A stretch of 64,000 nucleotides of DNA, from the NCBI GenBank assembly GCA_028583405.1, contig JAPTMU010000110.1, positions 528,501 through 592,500 of the forward strand, given 5' to 3'. The first letter of the stretch is position 1. Every line of letters starts with the position of its first letter. The position numbers and the translations under genes were made by a program. This document shows positions 37,582-49,854 of this stretch, piece after piece. A model generated the notes under the pieces. That model had not been told where the DNA came from. It did no database searches and was given only the letters and a program-made list of their open reading frames with translations. Source of the DNA: Pogonophryne albipinna (taxonomy: Eukaryota; Chordata; Actinopteri; Perciformes; Artedidraconidae).

Positions 37582-39040
37582 CAGGGCTCGACAGTAACAG
37601 TTGCCAGGTTGCCATTGGCAACCATTCAAAAAAAATGTCAACCACTTCTTGGCCTTTGGTTGCCATCAGTGGCAACCAGTTTTTAACATAAAGAAATAAG
37701 GACAGCAAACAGCTAAATGTGCACCCCAATTTAGATAAATATTAAATATTTGTTGTATTAAAGGTGGGGTAGGTAAGTTTGAGAAACCGGCTCGAGATAC
37801 ACTTTTTGTTATATTCCATGGAATGCTCTTAAAATAACTGGATGGCCTGCCTGCCTGTCAGCCTTCCATCTGGGCACAAACTTATCTCGTGCCCTCATTG
37901 GTCATGTGCGCGTTCGTGTGTGTTGGAGGAGGGGCTCTGTAAGGAAGTGGCAGATTTTCTCCGGTTGTGTATTTTCAAATTCTAGCGCACTCGAGCTGGT
38001 TTCTCCAAAATGACCTACCCCACCTTTAAGAGTGATATTTAATTATTGTTGTGACCAGTCGGAACCTGATACTTAAGTTGCACGTGCATTGGTGTGATTA
38101 CGGAGCCAGAAAGCGATGCCCGTTTAATCGCGTGCGCGGTGCGCAGTGTGTTTGTTTTACAAAAAATGGCGAAGCAAATTAAGTTGTATGACTGTGCGGT
38201 AAAAAGTTCAGCCAACACCTCAACTTCTCAAACGAATGTTCAAAGTGATTCAACTGATAAAGCGCAAGATGAACTCGAACGAAAGCAAAGAGGAAATGTG
38301 TAAAGTCTTGGGAGGCGAAATGTATACATTCTGCTCCGTTGTGCATTCACTTCCGGTAAAAGTTCCTTCAAAATAAGAGTCCCGTTCTATTTACTACCAA
38401 GATAAAAGTGCTAAACGAAACTTTACCATAGAAAAATATTGGCATACAAATATAATCACTTCTATAAAAAGGTAACACATTTTAAATATAGTTAGACATT
38501 TTAAAGGTAATTTACAGCATTAATAATTAATATCTAATTCTTAACTGTGAATGGTTTTAATATATTTAACATTAGAAATGTAATAGTCTGGCCAATGACA
38601 GAACCACAATCAAGACTTCAATGCTGAAGGGCCAATGGATCTATGGTGGGGGTCAGCACAGAGGTCTAGAAAACCCACATTTGAAAGGGAGACAACGGAT
38701 GACCAAGAAACTAGTGACTTGCTCAATTCATTTGTGAGGGATCTGTGAAGAACATGACAGCAGCTGCACTACTGGGATTTAGTATACCAGCAATTGAGGG
38801 TGGACAAGTTTACTACCACTTTAGTTTCAAATAATTGTGTTAATTACTTATTGTAAAGGATTTGAACATTCTTTTGTGTCACATGTTCATTATTAAGTTG
38901 ATGTATAACTGTATAGTATCTTAATTATTTAAAATATAAGGCGACTAAAAATGGCAACCATATTTTCAATTTTGGCAACCAAAAGCTGATGCCTGGTTGT
39001 CAGCCTGGCAAACACTTTTAAAAGTTAGCGTTGAGCCCTG
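37582..39040. mobile_element. hAT-like element with 5-bp target duplication (copy 1)
   Basis: Ends CAGGGCTCGAC and GTTGAGCCCTG are inverted repeats with GGCAACC-rich subterminal sequence. CTCTG directly flanks both sides (37577-37581 and 39041-39045). A frame at 38166-38303 (MAKQIKLYDCAVKSS) resembles the N-terminus of hAT-type transposases but stops early. A TTAA MITE is nested at 37762-38025. Confidence 0.7.
37762..38025. mobile_element. TTAA-flanked MITE, 264 bp
   Basis: Ends AGGTGGGGTAGGT in inverted orientation, TTAA on both sides (37758-37761 and 38026-38029). Same family as 5678-6069, but in the opposite orientation. Nested in the element at 37582-39040. Confidence 0.85.
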
Positions 39041-39724
39041 CTCTGCCTTAATTACAGAAACTCCACTGTCCATGTTCTGTATAAGTCATCCTCACCTTTA
39101 TGACCTCATTAACAGTAATAGTGCAGTGAGTAAGGGTATGTCTGTCTGGGTATACTGTAGATAAAGGCCTTACTCATTTGAAGTAGTCCATCAGGTGACT
39201 GGGTTCAATGTCATGTCAATGTACTAATCATTATCTTAAAGATGCATCATTGTGTATCATAAAACAAGTCATTGCGTTGTATCTGTGACACGTTGTGTGA
39301 ATAGGTAAAAACAATACAATGACACATTTGTGCCGTGGAATATTATGCAACCTTATGCAAAAGTGGAATTTAGTCATAAAATCTCATTTATGACAAAAGG
39401 TGGGAACACAACTGAGGAAGAAGAAGCTACTTTGCCATGCACATGCCTACATGATAAAAAAAACAGCACCGATGCGTACTTATATACTGTGTACACAACT
39501 ATTGGCTCCTCAAATGTTACATCTGCATAACTGACAACATGTAACTCTGTATGTTAATAAGATCTGCAAATATGTACCGAGTAAAGAGAGGCACACGTGT
39601 CCTAAAGTCACATAATGTACAGTACCATGACCTTAAATAGCACAATGTTTACAAGCTAACAACAATTCAAAAAACGCTATTCCTGCCACCCTAATGTTTT
39701 TTCTATACTAGGGGAGTATGAAAA
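39041..39724. other. Intergenic stretch without a recognised feature
   Basis: AT-rich. Several short frames, none resembling a known protein. Confidence 0.3.
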
Positions 39725-39866
39725 AATGGTGTCAGGTGTGTAGGTTTCAATGGGGAAAGTATATCATTAATGCGCCATGGGGCTGGGTTTCGCTGTGTCT
39801 CGCTATTCTAGTAGAGCTCAACAATGGAATTATGATCAGTAGAAATGGCCATGACATGGGGCCTTT
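39725..39866. mobile_element. Fragment of the TTAA element 2 family
   Basis: The reverse complement starts TTAAAGGCCCCATGTCATGG and continues with AATTCCATTGTTGAGCTCTA, as at 28743-28803. The other end is not evident. Confidence 0.65.
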
Positions 39867-40489
39867 AAAAACAGATGGATGTCAAATAAATGCATTTTAA
39901 GCTAGTAATCTAACAACATACGTCAGGTGATAATACAGCACTGTCACAAGAAAATTCCCACCGATGCAGATATGAGTCAACATGCATTTGAGCAATCTTG
40001 AAACTTCTGTCCTGGGATAAAGAGTGGGTGTTGTTTTGAGTGCTGACTGTATTGGAAAAAATAAGCAAGTCATAAAAGGATAAAAATACCTCTGGAAGTT
40101 TTTGGTCCAAAATATTGCGAAAGAGGTAAATGTTTGACACATTTCGGTGATCATACAGTCTTTAAGTTGAAAAACAGCACGTCAGCCTTATGACTAATCC
40201 CAGAGGATGAACACGGATGATCGAACATTAGTGCATTTCAAGCTCATGGCTCAAACACATTTCCTATCAGATGTATTATTGGCTTAGTCATTACAACTAC
40301 CTGCTGTTTTATCACTGAAGTCTATTGCTTTCTGCTTTTACAAACAAGCAGGAAATAAGAATGAAAATAAATAGTAAAGGGTCAGGACATCAAGGAAAAC
40401 ATGTAGCTAGATTTTCATTACGTCACAGAACTTATTAAATATACTGGATACAAGATTGTGATCCAACACATTGTATGTGATAGATAGGC
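39867..40489. other. Intergenic stretch without a recognised feature
   Basis: No coding or repeat feature identified. Confidence 0.3.
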
Positions 40490-40657
40490 TAAGGGGGCGG
40501 GACATCTTTAAGCAGTTGACCAATCAAAACAGAGCCGGCCAGCTAACCAATCAGAGCAGACTGGGCTCTGGTTTCAGACAGAGGGTGAAAAGAGGCAGGC
40601 AGGCAGTATGAGAACAATAAAGAGCTTTTTGAACATTAAAGCATGGAGACATGCCCC
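40490..40657 (+). mobile_element. Left part of the minisatellite-bearing interspersed element
   Basis: Has a GGGGGCGGG box, two CCAAT-type boxes (GACCAATCAAAAC, TAACCAATCAGAG) and GGGTGAAAAGAGGC, ending at TAAAGAGCTTTTTGAACATT, which also flanks the other array in inverted orientation (22200-22250). The pattern resembles a widespread fish DNA-transposon family. Confidence 0.5.
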
Positions 40658-41430
40658 AGTAGAGACACTAGATACTGATATACACCTGAACATCAGCAGG
40701 AGAGGACTCTTTAAAGTAGAGACACTACATACTGATATACACCTGAACATCAGCAGGAGAGGACTCTTTAAAGTAGAGACACTACATACTGATATACACC
40801 TGAACATCAGCAGGAGAGGACTCTTTAAAGTAGAGACACTACATACTGATATACACCTGAACATCAGCAGGAGAGGACTCTTTAAAGTAGAGACACTACA
40901 TACTGATATACACCTGGACATCAGCAGGAGAGGACTCTTTAAAGTAGAGACACTACATCCTGATATACACCTGAACATCAGCAGGAGAGGACTCTTTAAA
41001 GTAGAGACACTACATACTGATATACACCTGGACATCAGCAGGAGAGGACTCTTTAAAGTAGAGACACTACATACTGATATACACCTGAACATCAGCAGGA
41101 GAGGACTCTTTAAAGTAGAGACACTACATACTGATATACACCTGAACATCAGCAGGAGAGGACTCTTTAAAGTAGAGACACTACATACTGATATACACCT
41201 GAACATCAGCAGGAGAGGACTCTTTAAAGTAGAGACACTACATACTGATATACACCTGAACATCAGCAGGAGAGGACTCTTTAAAGTAGAGACACTACAT
41301 ACTGATATACACCTGAACATCAGCAGGAGAGGACTCTTTAAAGTAGAGACACTACATACTGATATACACCTGAACATCAGCAGGAGAGGACTCTTTAAAG
41401 TAGAGACACTACATACTGATATACACCTGA
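40658..41430. repeat. 57-bp minisatellite, about 13.6 units, inverted relative to 21425-22199
   Basis: Same 57-bp unit in reverse orientation, with a few unit variants (CTGGACATC at two units, one ACATCCTGAT). Open for 278 codons on the plus and 267 on the minus strand. Not a gene: it lacks flanking exons, and the open frame is a consequence of period and composition. Confidence 0.95.
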
Positions 41431-42687
41431 CAATGAGTATTTGATGTCCTCTTTAAAGCACCTACGAGTATAATTGTTTAAATGTTTTTTAACATTCGTG
41501 TTTGGTGCCGTCTATTTGCTTTCTGCCCATTCATCATATCTCTGAGTGTCTTTTTTCAAGTTACCAGAGGAACCAATCTTTCTCAAAACAGGACTGTACA
41601 TGTTGATAAGAGAACTGGGTGAGAAGAGATCTGTTGTTTTTGTGTGTGTGAATTGAGTCGTCGTTTCTCACCATGGCAGCGACATGTGGAGGCAGGACGA
41701 CGATCCTCAGGCCTCCTTCTGACGGAGGAGGAGTGGACTCTGGGAAAACTGGGAGCTGGAAAGGCAGGAAAAGGTTTAAGAGGAGGTTTTGCAGGGTCAA
41801 ATAATTCAAAAGAAAACCACATAGATAGAATTATGAGACCTCAAACTATTGAATGACTCAAAAACAATAATTTGGGCCAATCATTAGGAACTTTACATAT
41901 CTCTTACGTGTGCAAGGAGCTCTTTTTACCACTGCAAGTACTGTACATGTAGATGGATAATTAACTTATACTGCAGTACTAACAATGATGCCTTTTCCAA
42001 AATAGATGAGATGACAAATGCAGAAGAAATGCATGAACTCTGCTTACTTAACATATGTGTTCGATATGCAATGTTGTTCAACTGTTTCCTCTTATATTTA
42101 CAGACCTGTGGTGAGACAGAAAAACCCTTTCAATGTTTCCACAAATGTTTAAAGTCTCAGGGGAGCATCTGGGTTGAGTTGTATTGCTTTTTTCAAGTTG
42201 GAGAGTTTTTGTCTCCCCCCTCTGGCAGACAGAGTAAATACACAAACACTGCCCTCATGGCTTCTGCGTGCAGGGGAGTCTGCTTGTCCTCGGCCCTTTT
42301 TATTTAATACTTCCTCCTAACACTGAGTTTATTGTTTATCTGGAGCAAACACAACACAGACTTTTCTTTGGACGCTTCTGAGGATTTTCAACCATAGTTT
42401 CCTCCTGCTGCTCTGTAGGAGTGGTCTTTCCCTTTCCAGTAAGGCAAGGCAACTTTTACTGCTTTCCAGGAGACTGTGAAATACAGAGACTTGTCCCTCA
42501 CGGCGATAGTCTAATTGAGTGTTGTGTAAACTTGTTTGGCAAAGGCTTGAATATAATAGACACTTATTTATAAGTAAAAGTCCTGCCCTTGGTGACATAT
42601 TAAGCAAAATGCATGAACGCGTGTCCACTCTGAGCTTATTGACAATCAGAATGTGAGAAAAGGAGAGAACCAAAGAGGATTTGTATG
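41431..42687. other. Intergenic stretch without a recognised feature
   Basis: Frames in this stretch match no family I know. Short poly-T and GA-rich patches only. Confidence 0.3.
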
Positions 42688-43010
42688 GAGCCCTGGAGGG
42701 TTCATAGAGAAAAATAAATAAAACGTGGCCACGTTTTACTTTCTCGTGCGCACGCTTTAGTAACTCGTGCGCACGCTTTGGTAACTCGTGCGCACGAGTT
42801 ACTAAAGCGTGCGCACGAGTTATTAAAGCGTGCGCACGAGTTACTAAAGAGTGCGCACGAGTTACTAAAGAGTGCGCACGAGTTACTAAAGCGTGGCCTC
42901 GTTTTATTTAAATTGAGGGATTCCTGTCCATGACTCACAGTATCTGCTGCCCACAGCTGTTTTATAGAAGGAAAACCTCCTTCACTTTATGAAATCTCTG
43001 CGGCACCAGT

Positions 43011-43293
43011 GGCCTGTACTACGAAGCAGGATTTGCTATTTACACTATTCATTCATGAAGTATGACGCTGCGCTGTCAGCACGCGTCTCCATGTTTGTGA
43101 TTGGTCAAATGTTGGTAACCCCGTCCCTTTCACGTGAACGCGCTCTCAGCCGGACAGAGAAACCCTGGTTGATTTGCTGAGTTGATAACCAGCTTCGTAG
43201 GACCGCTTAGCGACATCGCGTTTGTTAGGGTTAGTTAAGCCGGGTAAATCAAACATATACAGGGTCTGTTGAACTGGCTTCGTCGTACAGGGC
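43011..43293. mobile_element. MITE nested in the 42688-44086 element
   Basis: Left end GGCCTGTACTACGAAGC and right end GGCTTCGTCGTACAGGGC are imperfect inverted repeats of the kind common in fish genomes. About 280 bases, no open frame. Confidence 0.6.
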
Positions 43294-43733
43294 ACTGGAG
43301 GCAGTAACGTGTAACCCAGCAGAATCTGAGAAGAGCAGCACCAGCTGCAAAAAGCTGTGCCTTTTACTGTTTACTTCACTGCGTTTCCCTTCATTAGAAC
43401 CGCTGAATAGAGATCGAGGCTGCTACGTTTAACCACACACACCTCTACACACATCGAACTACCAGAGTATTCCCCCTCGTTTTATGAAGGAGATGTCCTG
43501 TCACCGGGGCGCATGATGTGTGTGCGTGTCCGGTGTGTTTGTGTGTGTCCGACACCACCGGCATTTGTTTTAAAATTACCACGAACAGTAATTTACACAA
43601 ATCTGGTTCTCCATAGTTATATGTGTATTCCCAAGTGAAAGAAATTCGTTTAATCTTAATCTGGATGTGCTATAGTCCTGCCGGAGTGCACCGGAACGAA
43701 CGATACTATCATAAACAAATGCCCATGCCCCCC

Positions 43734-43872
<139 letters not shown>

Positions 43873-44086
43873 CGAGGCCATGCTTTATTAACTCGTGCGC
43901 ACGCTTTAGTAACTCGTGCGCACGCTTTATTAACTCGTGCGCACGCTTTATTAACTCGTGCGCACGCTTTAGTAACTCGTGCGCACGAGTTACCAAAGCG
44001 TGCGCACGAGTTACTAAAGCGTGCGCACGAGAAAGTAAAACGTGGCCACGTTTTATTTATTTTTCTCTATGAACCCTCCAGGGCTC

Positions 44087-44690
44087 CGTAGATTTGTGCA
44101 GTAAAGCCAAAACAATGACTAAATAATAAGAAAAAAAACATCCATAAAGCAGCAAAAAAAAAAATATATATATTTAGGATATATAATAATATATTTTACA
44201 TTCTATAAAACTAATGCTATTTTTGTTGTTGTTGAAAATAATAAAAATAATGCACTACAAGGATGTCTTAATGCAAGAAACATCTGACTTCACCAAAAAC
44301 AAAAAGGGGGGGCTGGCATTTTTCCGTGGCTTCGTCAGTATGAGGGATTAATTTCACACATGTGACTCGTGGTTAATATGAAAATGGTGATCAATGTTGA
44401 TTAACGCAATAATGCAGTTTATGATTTTATTAAGTACATCCAAAATGTTTTTGGAATGAATAAAAGCTTGAATAAAACAGCTCACATCTCAAATTGGACT
44501 AAAAGGTCGTTGCATCTGGCTTTAAACAGGTTGTTTTGAAATCTTATAATATCTGTACATATGAAATATTTGTAATGAGAATCACTTTCTCAAGGAAAAT
44601 GTATTTAGGACGTTTTTTTTAAAAAAAAGGGGGAAGCGAGATACTTCTCGGCCTTCCTTGGCTTGAATATATTTTTGTGTACTCCTTGTT
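44087..44690. other. AT-rich stretch
   Basis: A and T runs (near 44150 and 44610-44630), no coding sequence. Confidence 0.3.
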
Positions 44691-44759
44691 GTATTATCTT
44701 TCTCTAAAAACAGAAAACACTCCTTTTTTTGTGTGTCTGGGAAAAACTATGATGATAAT

Positions 44760-45130
44760 ATCAAACCTATGTGACGGCATGTGAATAGAGAATAAAACTA
44801 ACTTTCTTTGCAACCTATTTTCAGACAAATGTAAGTCATGCGATGTAGACGTTATCAATTTAAAAGAGTCCTGATCAGAGGAAGCACTTTGGTAACGCAC
44901 ACAGGCAGAAAACATCAGACCTTCGAGAGACGGAGACAGAGATAAAGAGAGAGGAGGGCAGATTACTTGAAAATACGTGAAATAAGACATGCAACTTCAT
45001 AGAGTGTGTGTGTGGGAGGGAACACTAGATGGGTCCAAAACCACGGACCAGAAAATGTTTCTTGGTTTAAAACAGATTGTAATACATTTGAGAGACTCAT
45101 ATTCTGCAGCACCTTACTTAAATACGGACA
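44760..45130 (+). repeat. Duplicated upstream block of GPCR 2
   Basis: Collinear with 62170-62560: CAACCTATTTTCAG, GAAAACATCAGACC, AGATGGGTCCAAAACCAC and TGCAGCACCT occur in the same order. It is the distal promoter side of the tandem GPCR unit. Intervening LINE, hAT and LTR insertions have moved it about 6 kb from the gene. Confidence 0.75.
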
Positions 45131-46239
45131 AAGTAAACAACTCACTTTCCGTAAATCATGAGAAAAGACTCATGTTTTTTTTTGTTTTAAACGATCTTCC
45201 TCTGTTTCGTTGATTCTTCTACGCGTACTGCGGAAGATAGTTCACCTTTTGAAAAACTCCTTCCATGTTAAGTGTTGAGGAGTACACAGGGATAACTACG
45301 TTTAGATTGAGTATATACCGTTATATTATTTTTTGAGGCATCACACATTGGCGGATTTGGCTGGATCTGAACTTGCTTTCTTACAGTTTTTATTTGTACA
45401 CGGTATATGCATGGTACAGATAACAACAGAGCCTTTGAAACTTTGTATCTTATACATGGGTACACATTACAATACAGAGGTCACTGGGTGTGTTTGTCCA
45501 TAACAGTTCTTCAAGTGTGTTTTTGCATTTTCATTATGAGTGGACAGGATTTTTCTTGATAAAATAACTGTGTTCTGTTTTGCAGGAAATCACAGAGTGT
45601 GTTGAAGACAAGATAAGTGTACGCAGACGTGGATATCTGAGAACGGATACTATAATACACAGCTCTGTCTGCTCATAATCAAGATACCTCAGTGAGTCAC
45701 CATGGTTCTGCTTTTTAAATGCATCAGACAGAGATAATGCAATTCACAACAGTTGCGCAATCACAACGTTTGCTCAAGGAGGTAGAGTGTAATATTGTGA
45801 GTATTATGTAAAGGATTTTCCTTCCTACAAATCACTACAATGCTCAGAGTCAGGATAACATTGAAGTGTGAGAAGAACACCATTTCTAACTCGGATATTT
45901 TCTTCAAAACTTTAAACTTTTTACCCAAATCCTGCAATATTAGACTGCGTGACGATGTATGATTCAATTCATTCTGCTTTAAACTGGAATTTGCGCCATA
46001 ATAACTTCCGATTTTCTAAATGTGGTCCAACCACAAAGGAAAACAGTAAATCAGAGCAATGCACGCGTGTGTAACTTTTATGTTCCTGTTAAAACTTATT
46101 ATGTGCTTCAAGTGGGAGAAAATAAGTTTGACCAATGGTTGGTTTTTATCTACCAGGCTGATCGACATTGTTTAGGGATATTTAATGAAATTGATACGTA
46201 TATAACAATGTGGCTAATGTATGAAAAACACGCCTAGAC
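45131..46239. other. Intergenic stretch, possible 5' untranslated sequence of GPCR 2
   Basis: No coding exon recognised. A pyrimidine-rich acceptor-like site (TTTTGCAG) at about 45577-45584 could begin an untranslated exon. Confidence 0.25.
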
Positions 46240-46398
46240 TACTGCAACTCCCTCCTGGCTGGTCTACCTGCATGTGCCATCCGACCTCTGCAGCTCATCC
46301 AGAATGCAGCGGCTCGTCTGGTCTTCAACCTTCCTAAATGTTCCCACACCACGCCGCTCCTCCGCTCCCTCCACTGGCTTCCGGTAACTGCTAGAATC

Positions 46399-47343
46399 TA
46401 GTGATGGCGAGATGAAGCCTTATGAAGCTTTGAAGCTTTCCAGCCAATTGGTTCGCAAAAGGGTTCATCTCATGAGGCTTCATCATGGGCTTCATTTGAA
46501 CACAAACCCCCCTGTTGGTCAAAGTGTGTAAAACAGGCAGATTGGACATCTCAACAGTGTGCTCCATCTCATACCGAGTTCCCATTGAGTAAAGCCTTAG
46601 AATAACTCTAAATAACGAACATACAATCATATTTTCATGTTAACAATATTGTATTTATTCCAGTTTAATGATTGTGATTGAAAAGTCTAAGGAGGCTGGT
46701 AAACATTGCAAAGAGGGATTTGTATTCCTTAATAATATTTATAAACTTAACCATGTTGTAGCCTGGGCTAAACCATATCAAAGAATACATTTATTAACTA
46801 CATTATCTCATTTAGCTGTAGCTTTTATAAACAACAACAAATACGTATTGTTCAGTCGTTGAACCAGGGACCCTGCGGTCATGAGTCAACTGCTTTCCAG
46901 CTGAGCCACAGCACACACACTTAAGCTCCCTGAAAACACTGCAACATATTTGTTCCTGTATTTATTCATTTATTTATTGATGTTTTTATTCCTACATGTA
47001 TTTATGCTTGTATCTATTTATACTTATGACATGTTCCGACCTCTATGTAAGTGAGGGTCTGAGCTCTCTTGATTCCATCGTGTCACCGGGCCCGGGTACA
47101 GGAGGGGTTATATGGTTCTTATTATACATCCATGGGTATTATGAGCGTTGTGGTTCAACGGTTCAACCGATCTGAATCGCTTCGTGAAGCAGTCACCTGG
47201 TATCGACAGGCAGCGAGGCTTCGTTTGTCATCGATGACGTCACTGGCCCAAAACGATACAAGCCTCGATACATGCTTCACAAAAAGCTTCGGGGATTACT
47301 CGATACACGCTCCGAAGCCTCGGCGCAATACGTAACATCACTA
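46399..47343. mobile_element. Non-autonomous hAT element, 945 bp (copy 1)
   Basis: Ends TAGTGATGG and CATCACTA. The 8-bp target duplication CTAGAATC is perfect (46391-46398 and 47344-47351). Near-identical to the inverted copy at 54896-55833. GAAGCTTTGAAGC-type repeats lie near one end and AGCCTCG repeats near the other. No transposase. Confidence 0.95.
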
Positions 47344-47654
47344 CTAGAATCCACTTCAAGACAATAGTACTTGCGTACCATGCTGCGAATGGATCTGGCC
47401 CTTCCTACATCCAGGACATGGTTAAACCGTACACCCCAGCACGTGCACTCCGCTCTGCATCAACCAAACGACTCGCTGCACCCTCGCTGCCAAGGGGACA
47501 CAAGTTTCCATCAGCAGAAACACGTGGGTTTGCTATCCTGGCTCCAAAATGGTGGAATGAGCTCCCCATTGACATCAGGACAGCAGATAGCTTACACACC
47601 TTCCGGGGGAGACTGAAAACTCATCTCTTTCGACTCCACTTCGAGCGATAGAAT

Positions 47655-47742
47655 TACTAACAAAGCACTTATATACTAACAAAGCACTTATATACTAACA
47701 AAGCACTTATATACTAACTAAGCACTTATATACTAACAAAGC
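47655..47742. repeat. 19-bp tandem repeat, about five units
   Basis: TACTAACAAAGCACTTATA is repeated with one variant unit (ACTAACTAAGC). Lies in the LINE 3' untranslated region. Confidence 0.9.
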
Positions 47743-47900
47743 ACTGGCTTACCTAAAGCCAGTTGAGTAGCACTTGAAATGTTTTTGCTCTATGAAACCT
47801 GATGTACTTTATGATTCTGTTTTCTTCAAGTTTGTATCTTGTTGGTCGAATGCACTTATTGTAAGTCGCTTTGGATAAAAGCGTCAGCTAAATGTAATTT

Positions 47901-49434
47901 AAATTCAAGCACAAACACATGTTTATTTATAAATCTAAGAAATCAAGTTAAGTCCACAAAAAAGCTCAGGAAGCTGAGCATGTTTGAGAACGCAAAGCTT
48001 AACAAGGCTATCTTAAAGAGGATCGAGGAAGCAAAACATAGTTATATCCTAAAATATACCAATGTTAAGAGAGATATGTATGAGATATAGTGAATCAAAT
48101 CGCAGGTCTAAGGCCTAGTTTGTGATGCTGTGTTGCCAGGTAGATGTTTTGGAGCCAGCAAACATCAACATTAATTAGATTAAAAATAATAAAGCTTCAA
48201 GCTTTAGTTCTTCTAGACACATTTTACACTACTCAACAAAATAAAGTAATTCTAGTTTGAATCACTATATTTGAAATATTTCTCTAACTGATTCCATGCC
48301 TAAGTGTTAATGTTTGATCTCACAAGGCTTGTGCAATAGTTAACATGTCTTTTTTTACTGTGTATTCGGTGCACCACTGTCTAGTTAGCACCATTGCCCT
48401 AAGCCACGTTGCTTTGGTTACTTATCTATCATATGCATCTGTTTCAGTACTTCCCTTTTCTGCTGGGAAACTTTAAACCCCAAGCATACATACATACACA
48501 TATAACTCAATCTTATGTTTTCTAATGGCACATTTGGGAGTATTTGTTTCTACCTATAAAGGTGTTTCAGGATGATAGGTTTATACTTAGCAATTTGGTA
48601 ATGACTATTAAACATACGTTGTTGTGGTCGGCGGTGCAACAGACTGCATTTCTAATGCAACATGTGTTGTGTAGCAGAAGTTATGTGTCATTGCTCTTCG
48701 GTGCAATATTACATCAGGTACGCGACAGTGCGTGACAAAGTGGTGAAATATTGTCACAGACTTCACTTGCAGGAAAGTGAAGTCTGGTAGTCTTATGTTA
48801 AAGTTGTAAGTCATTAGTGATCAACTTGTTAAGTCTGCTAGAGAGAACGGCAGCAGAGCTTTGTAGTTGTATAATGTAGATGTTCAAAAGTTCTTTAGAC
48901 CTTTTATGATTATTTTTCTTATTTGTATATAATGATAATTCATTTTATCTTGCTTTTGTTGGCCTTATGTTTATCCTTCTCTTGGTATATCCTTTGTCTG
49001 CCAAAGCACTCGGTAGAATCTCTTTTTAAAGTTACCTTTTCCCAGTTGAAGGATTACTTTCTTTAATTTTTTAGCAGGGGTCAAAAAGAAAGTGTAATGT
49101 GCTGTACAGATTGTTCAACCCTTTGGGATTTGTTATATTGGGGTGTATGAATTAAATTGACTTGACGAAGGTGTAAAAGGATATTTACATCAATCTGAAG
49201 AAAGCTATAACACCTATAGGTGTGAAACATCCCTTGAGTAGTGTTTGTATAGGTACTAGTAGTTCTTCGCTACACCCAAATCTACCATGTTAAGAAGAGG
49301 TGTGATTGATCAGAACATCCTTCTACCATTTTTCATTTTTGTGATGAATTCTTCGACTGAATTGGTGGGTATGGAAATCAGTGATATGTGATATACAGTA
49401 TGAGTGACATCATGTTTGTAAATCTCTTTGTGAT
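47901..49434. other. Intergenic stretch without a recognised gene
   Basis: A frame ending at 48090 (KLNKAILKRIEEAKHSYILK) has no family I recognise. A block at about 49195-49375 is a diverged duplicate of 49857-49995 on the other side of the solo LTR. Confidence 0.3.
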
Positions 49435-49849
49435 TGTGATGCCCCTGTGGGTTCAGAGGGTGTGGCTGTCCTGCCTGTGCTGCATTGGCCCCAGTGATTG
49501 CAGTGACTCAGGGCACCTGGGTCTGGTGTCCTGCAGCTATTTAAAGCCTCTCTCCTCTCTGTCCTCTCTCTGCTTCTCCCTGCAGGCACCCCGGTTTTGT
49601 TGAGTATATTATGAGTTTCTTCAGTTGTTTTACTTTGTGCACTTCAACACTCTCACACACATACATGTCCACACAATCCTCACCCTGCATGTACATTACT
49701 GATACCACTGACATCCACACCTCATACTTTACTGGTTTTGACTTGATTTGTTTGTCCTAAATAAACATATTTTGTTCACCGTCGACATGGTGTGTCTCCT
49801 CTTTGTTGTGTCTCCTCTTTGTTGTGGCCTTTTGAGCCGGGTCGTAACA
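49435..49849 (+). mobile_element. Solo LTR, Ty3/gypsy-like
   Basis: Starts TGTGATGCCCC and ends CGTAACA. Contains a GGGTGTGGC/GGCACCTGGG promoter-like section, a TATTTAAAG box and AATAAA near 49759. The flanks GTGAT (49430-49434) and GTAAT (49850-49854) differ by one base, consistent with an old 5-bp target duplication. No internal region. Confidence 0.65.
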
Positions 49850-49854
49850 GTAAT

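Larger units (their letters stand above)
46240..47900 (+). mobile_element. L2-type LINE 3' part, split by a hAT element
   Basis: 46240-46390 and 47352-47650 together encode the conserved C-terminal region of an L2/Rex-like reverse transcriptase (NSLLAGLPA, HWLPV before the break; MVKPYTPARALRSAST and KWWNELP after it), then a 3' untranslated region ending GGATAAAAGCGTCAGCTAAA. The hAT at 46399-47343 interrupts it with a perfect target duplication. The LINE is 5' truncated and inactive. A 19-bp repeat lies at 47655-47742. Confidence 0.85.

Noticed and set aside
42741..42900. Regular 21-bp repeats as a CRISPR-like array
   Set aside because: Repeats are contiguous and palindromic without variable spacers, mirrored in a second arm, and the genome is eukaryotic.
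47839..48090. 83-codon Lys-rich frame after the LINE
   Set aside because: Starts inside the LINE tail. No family recognised and no splice or promoter context.
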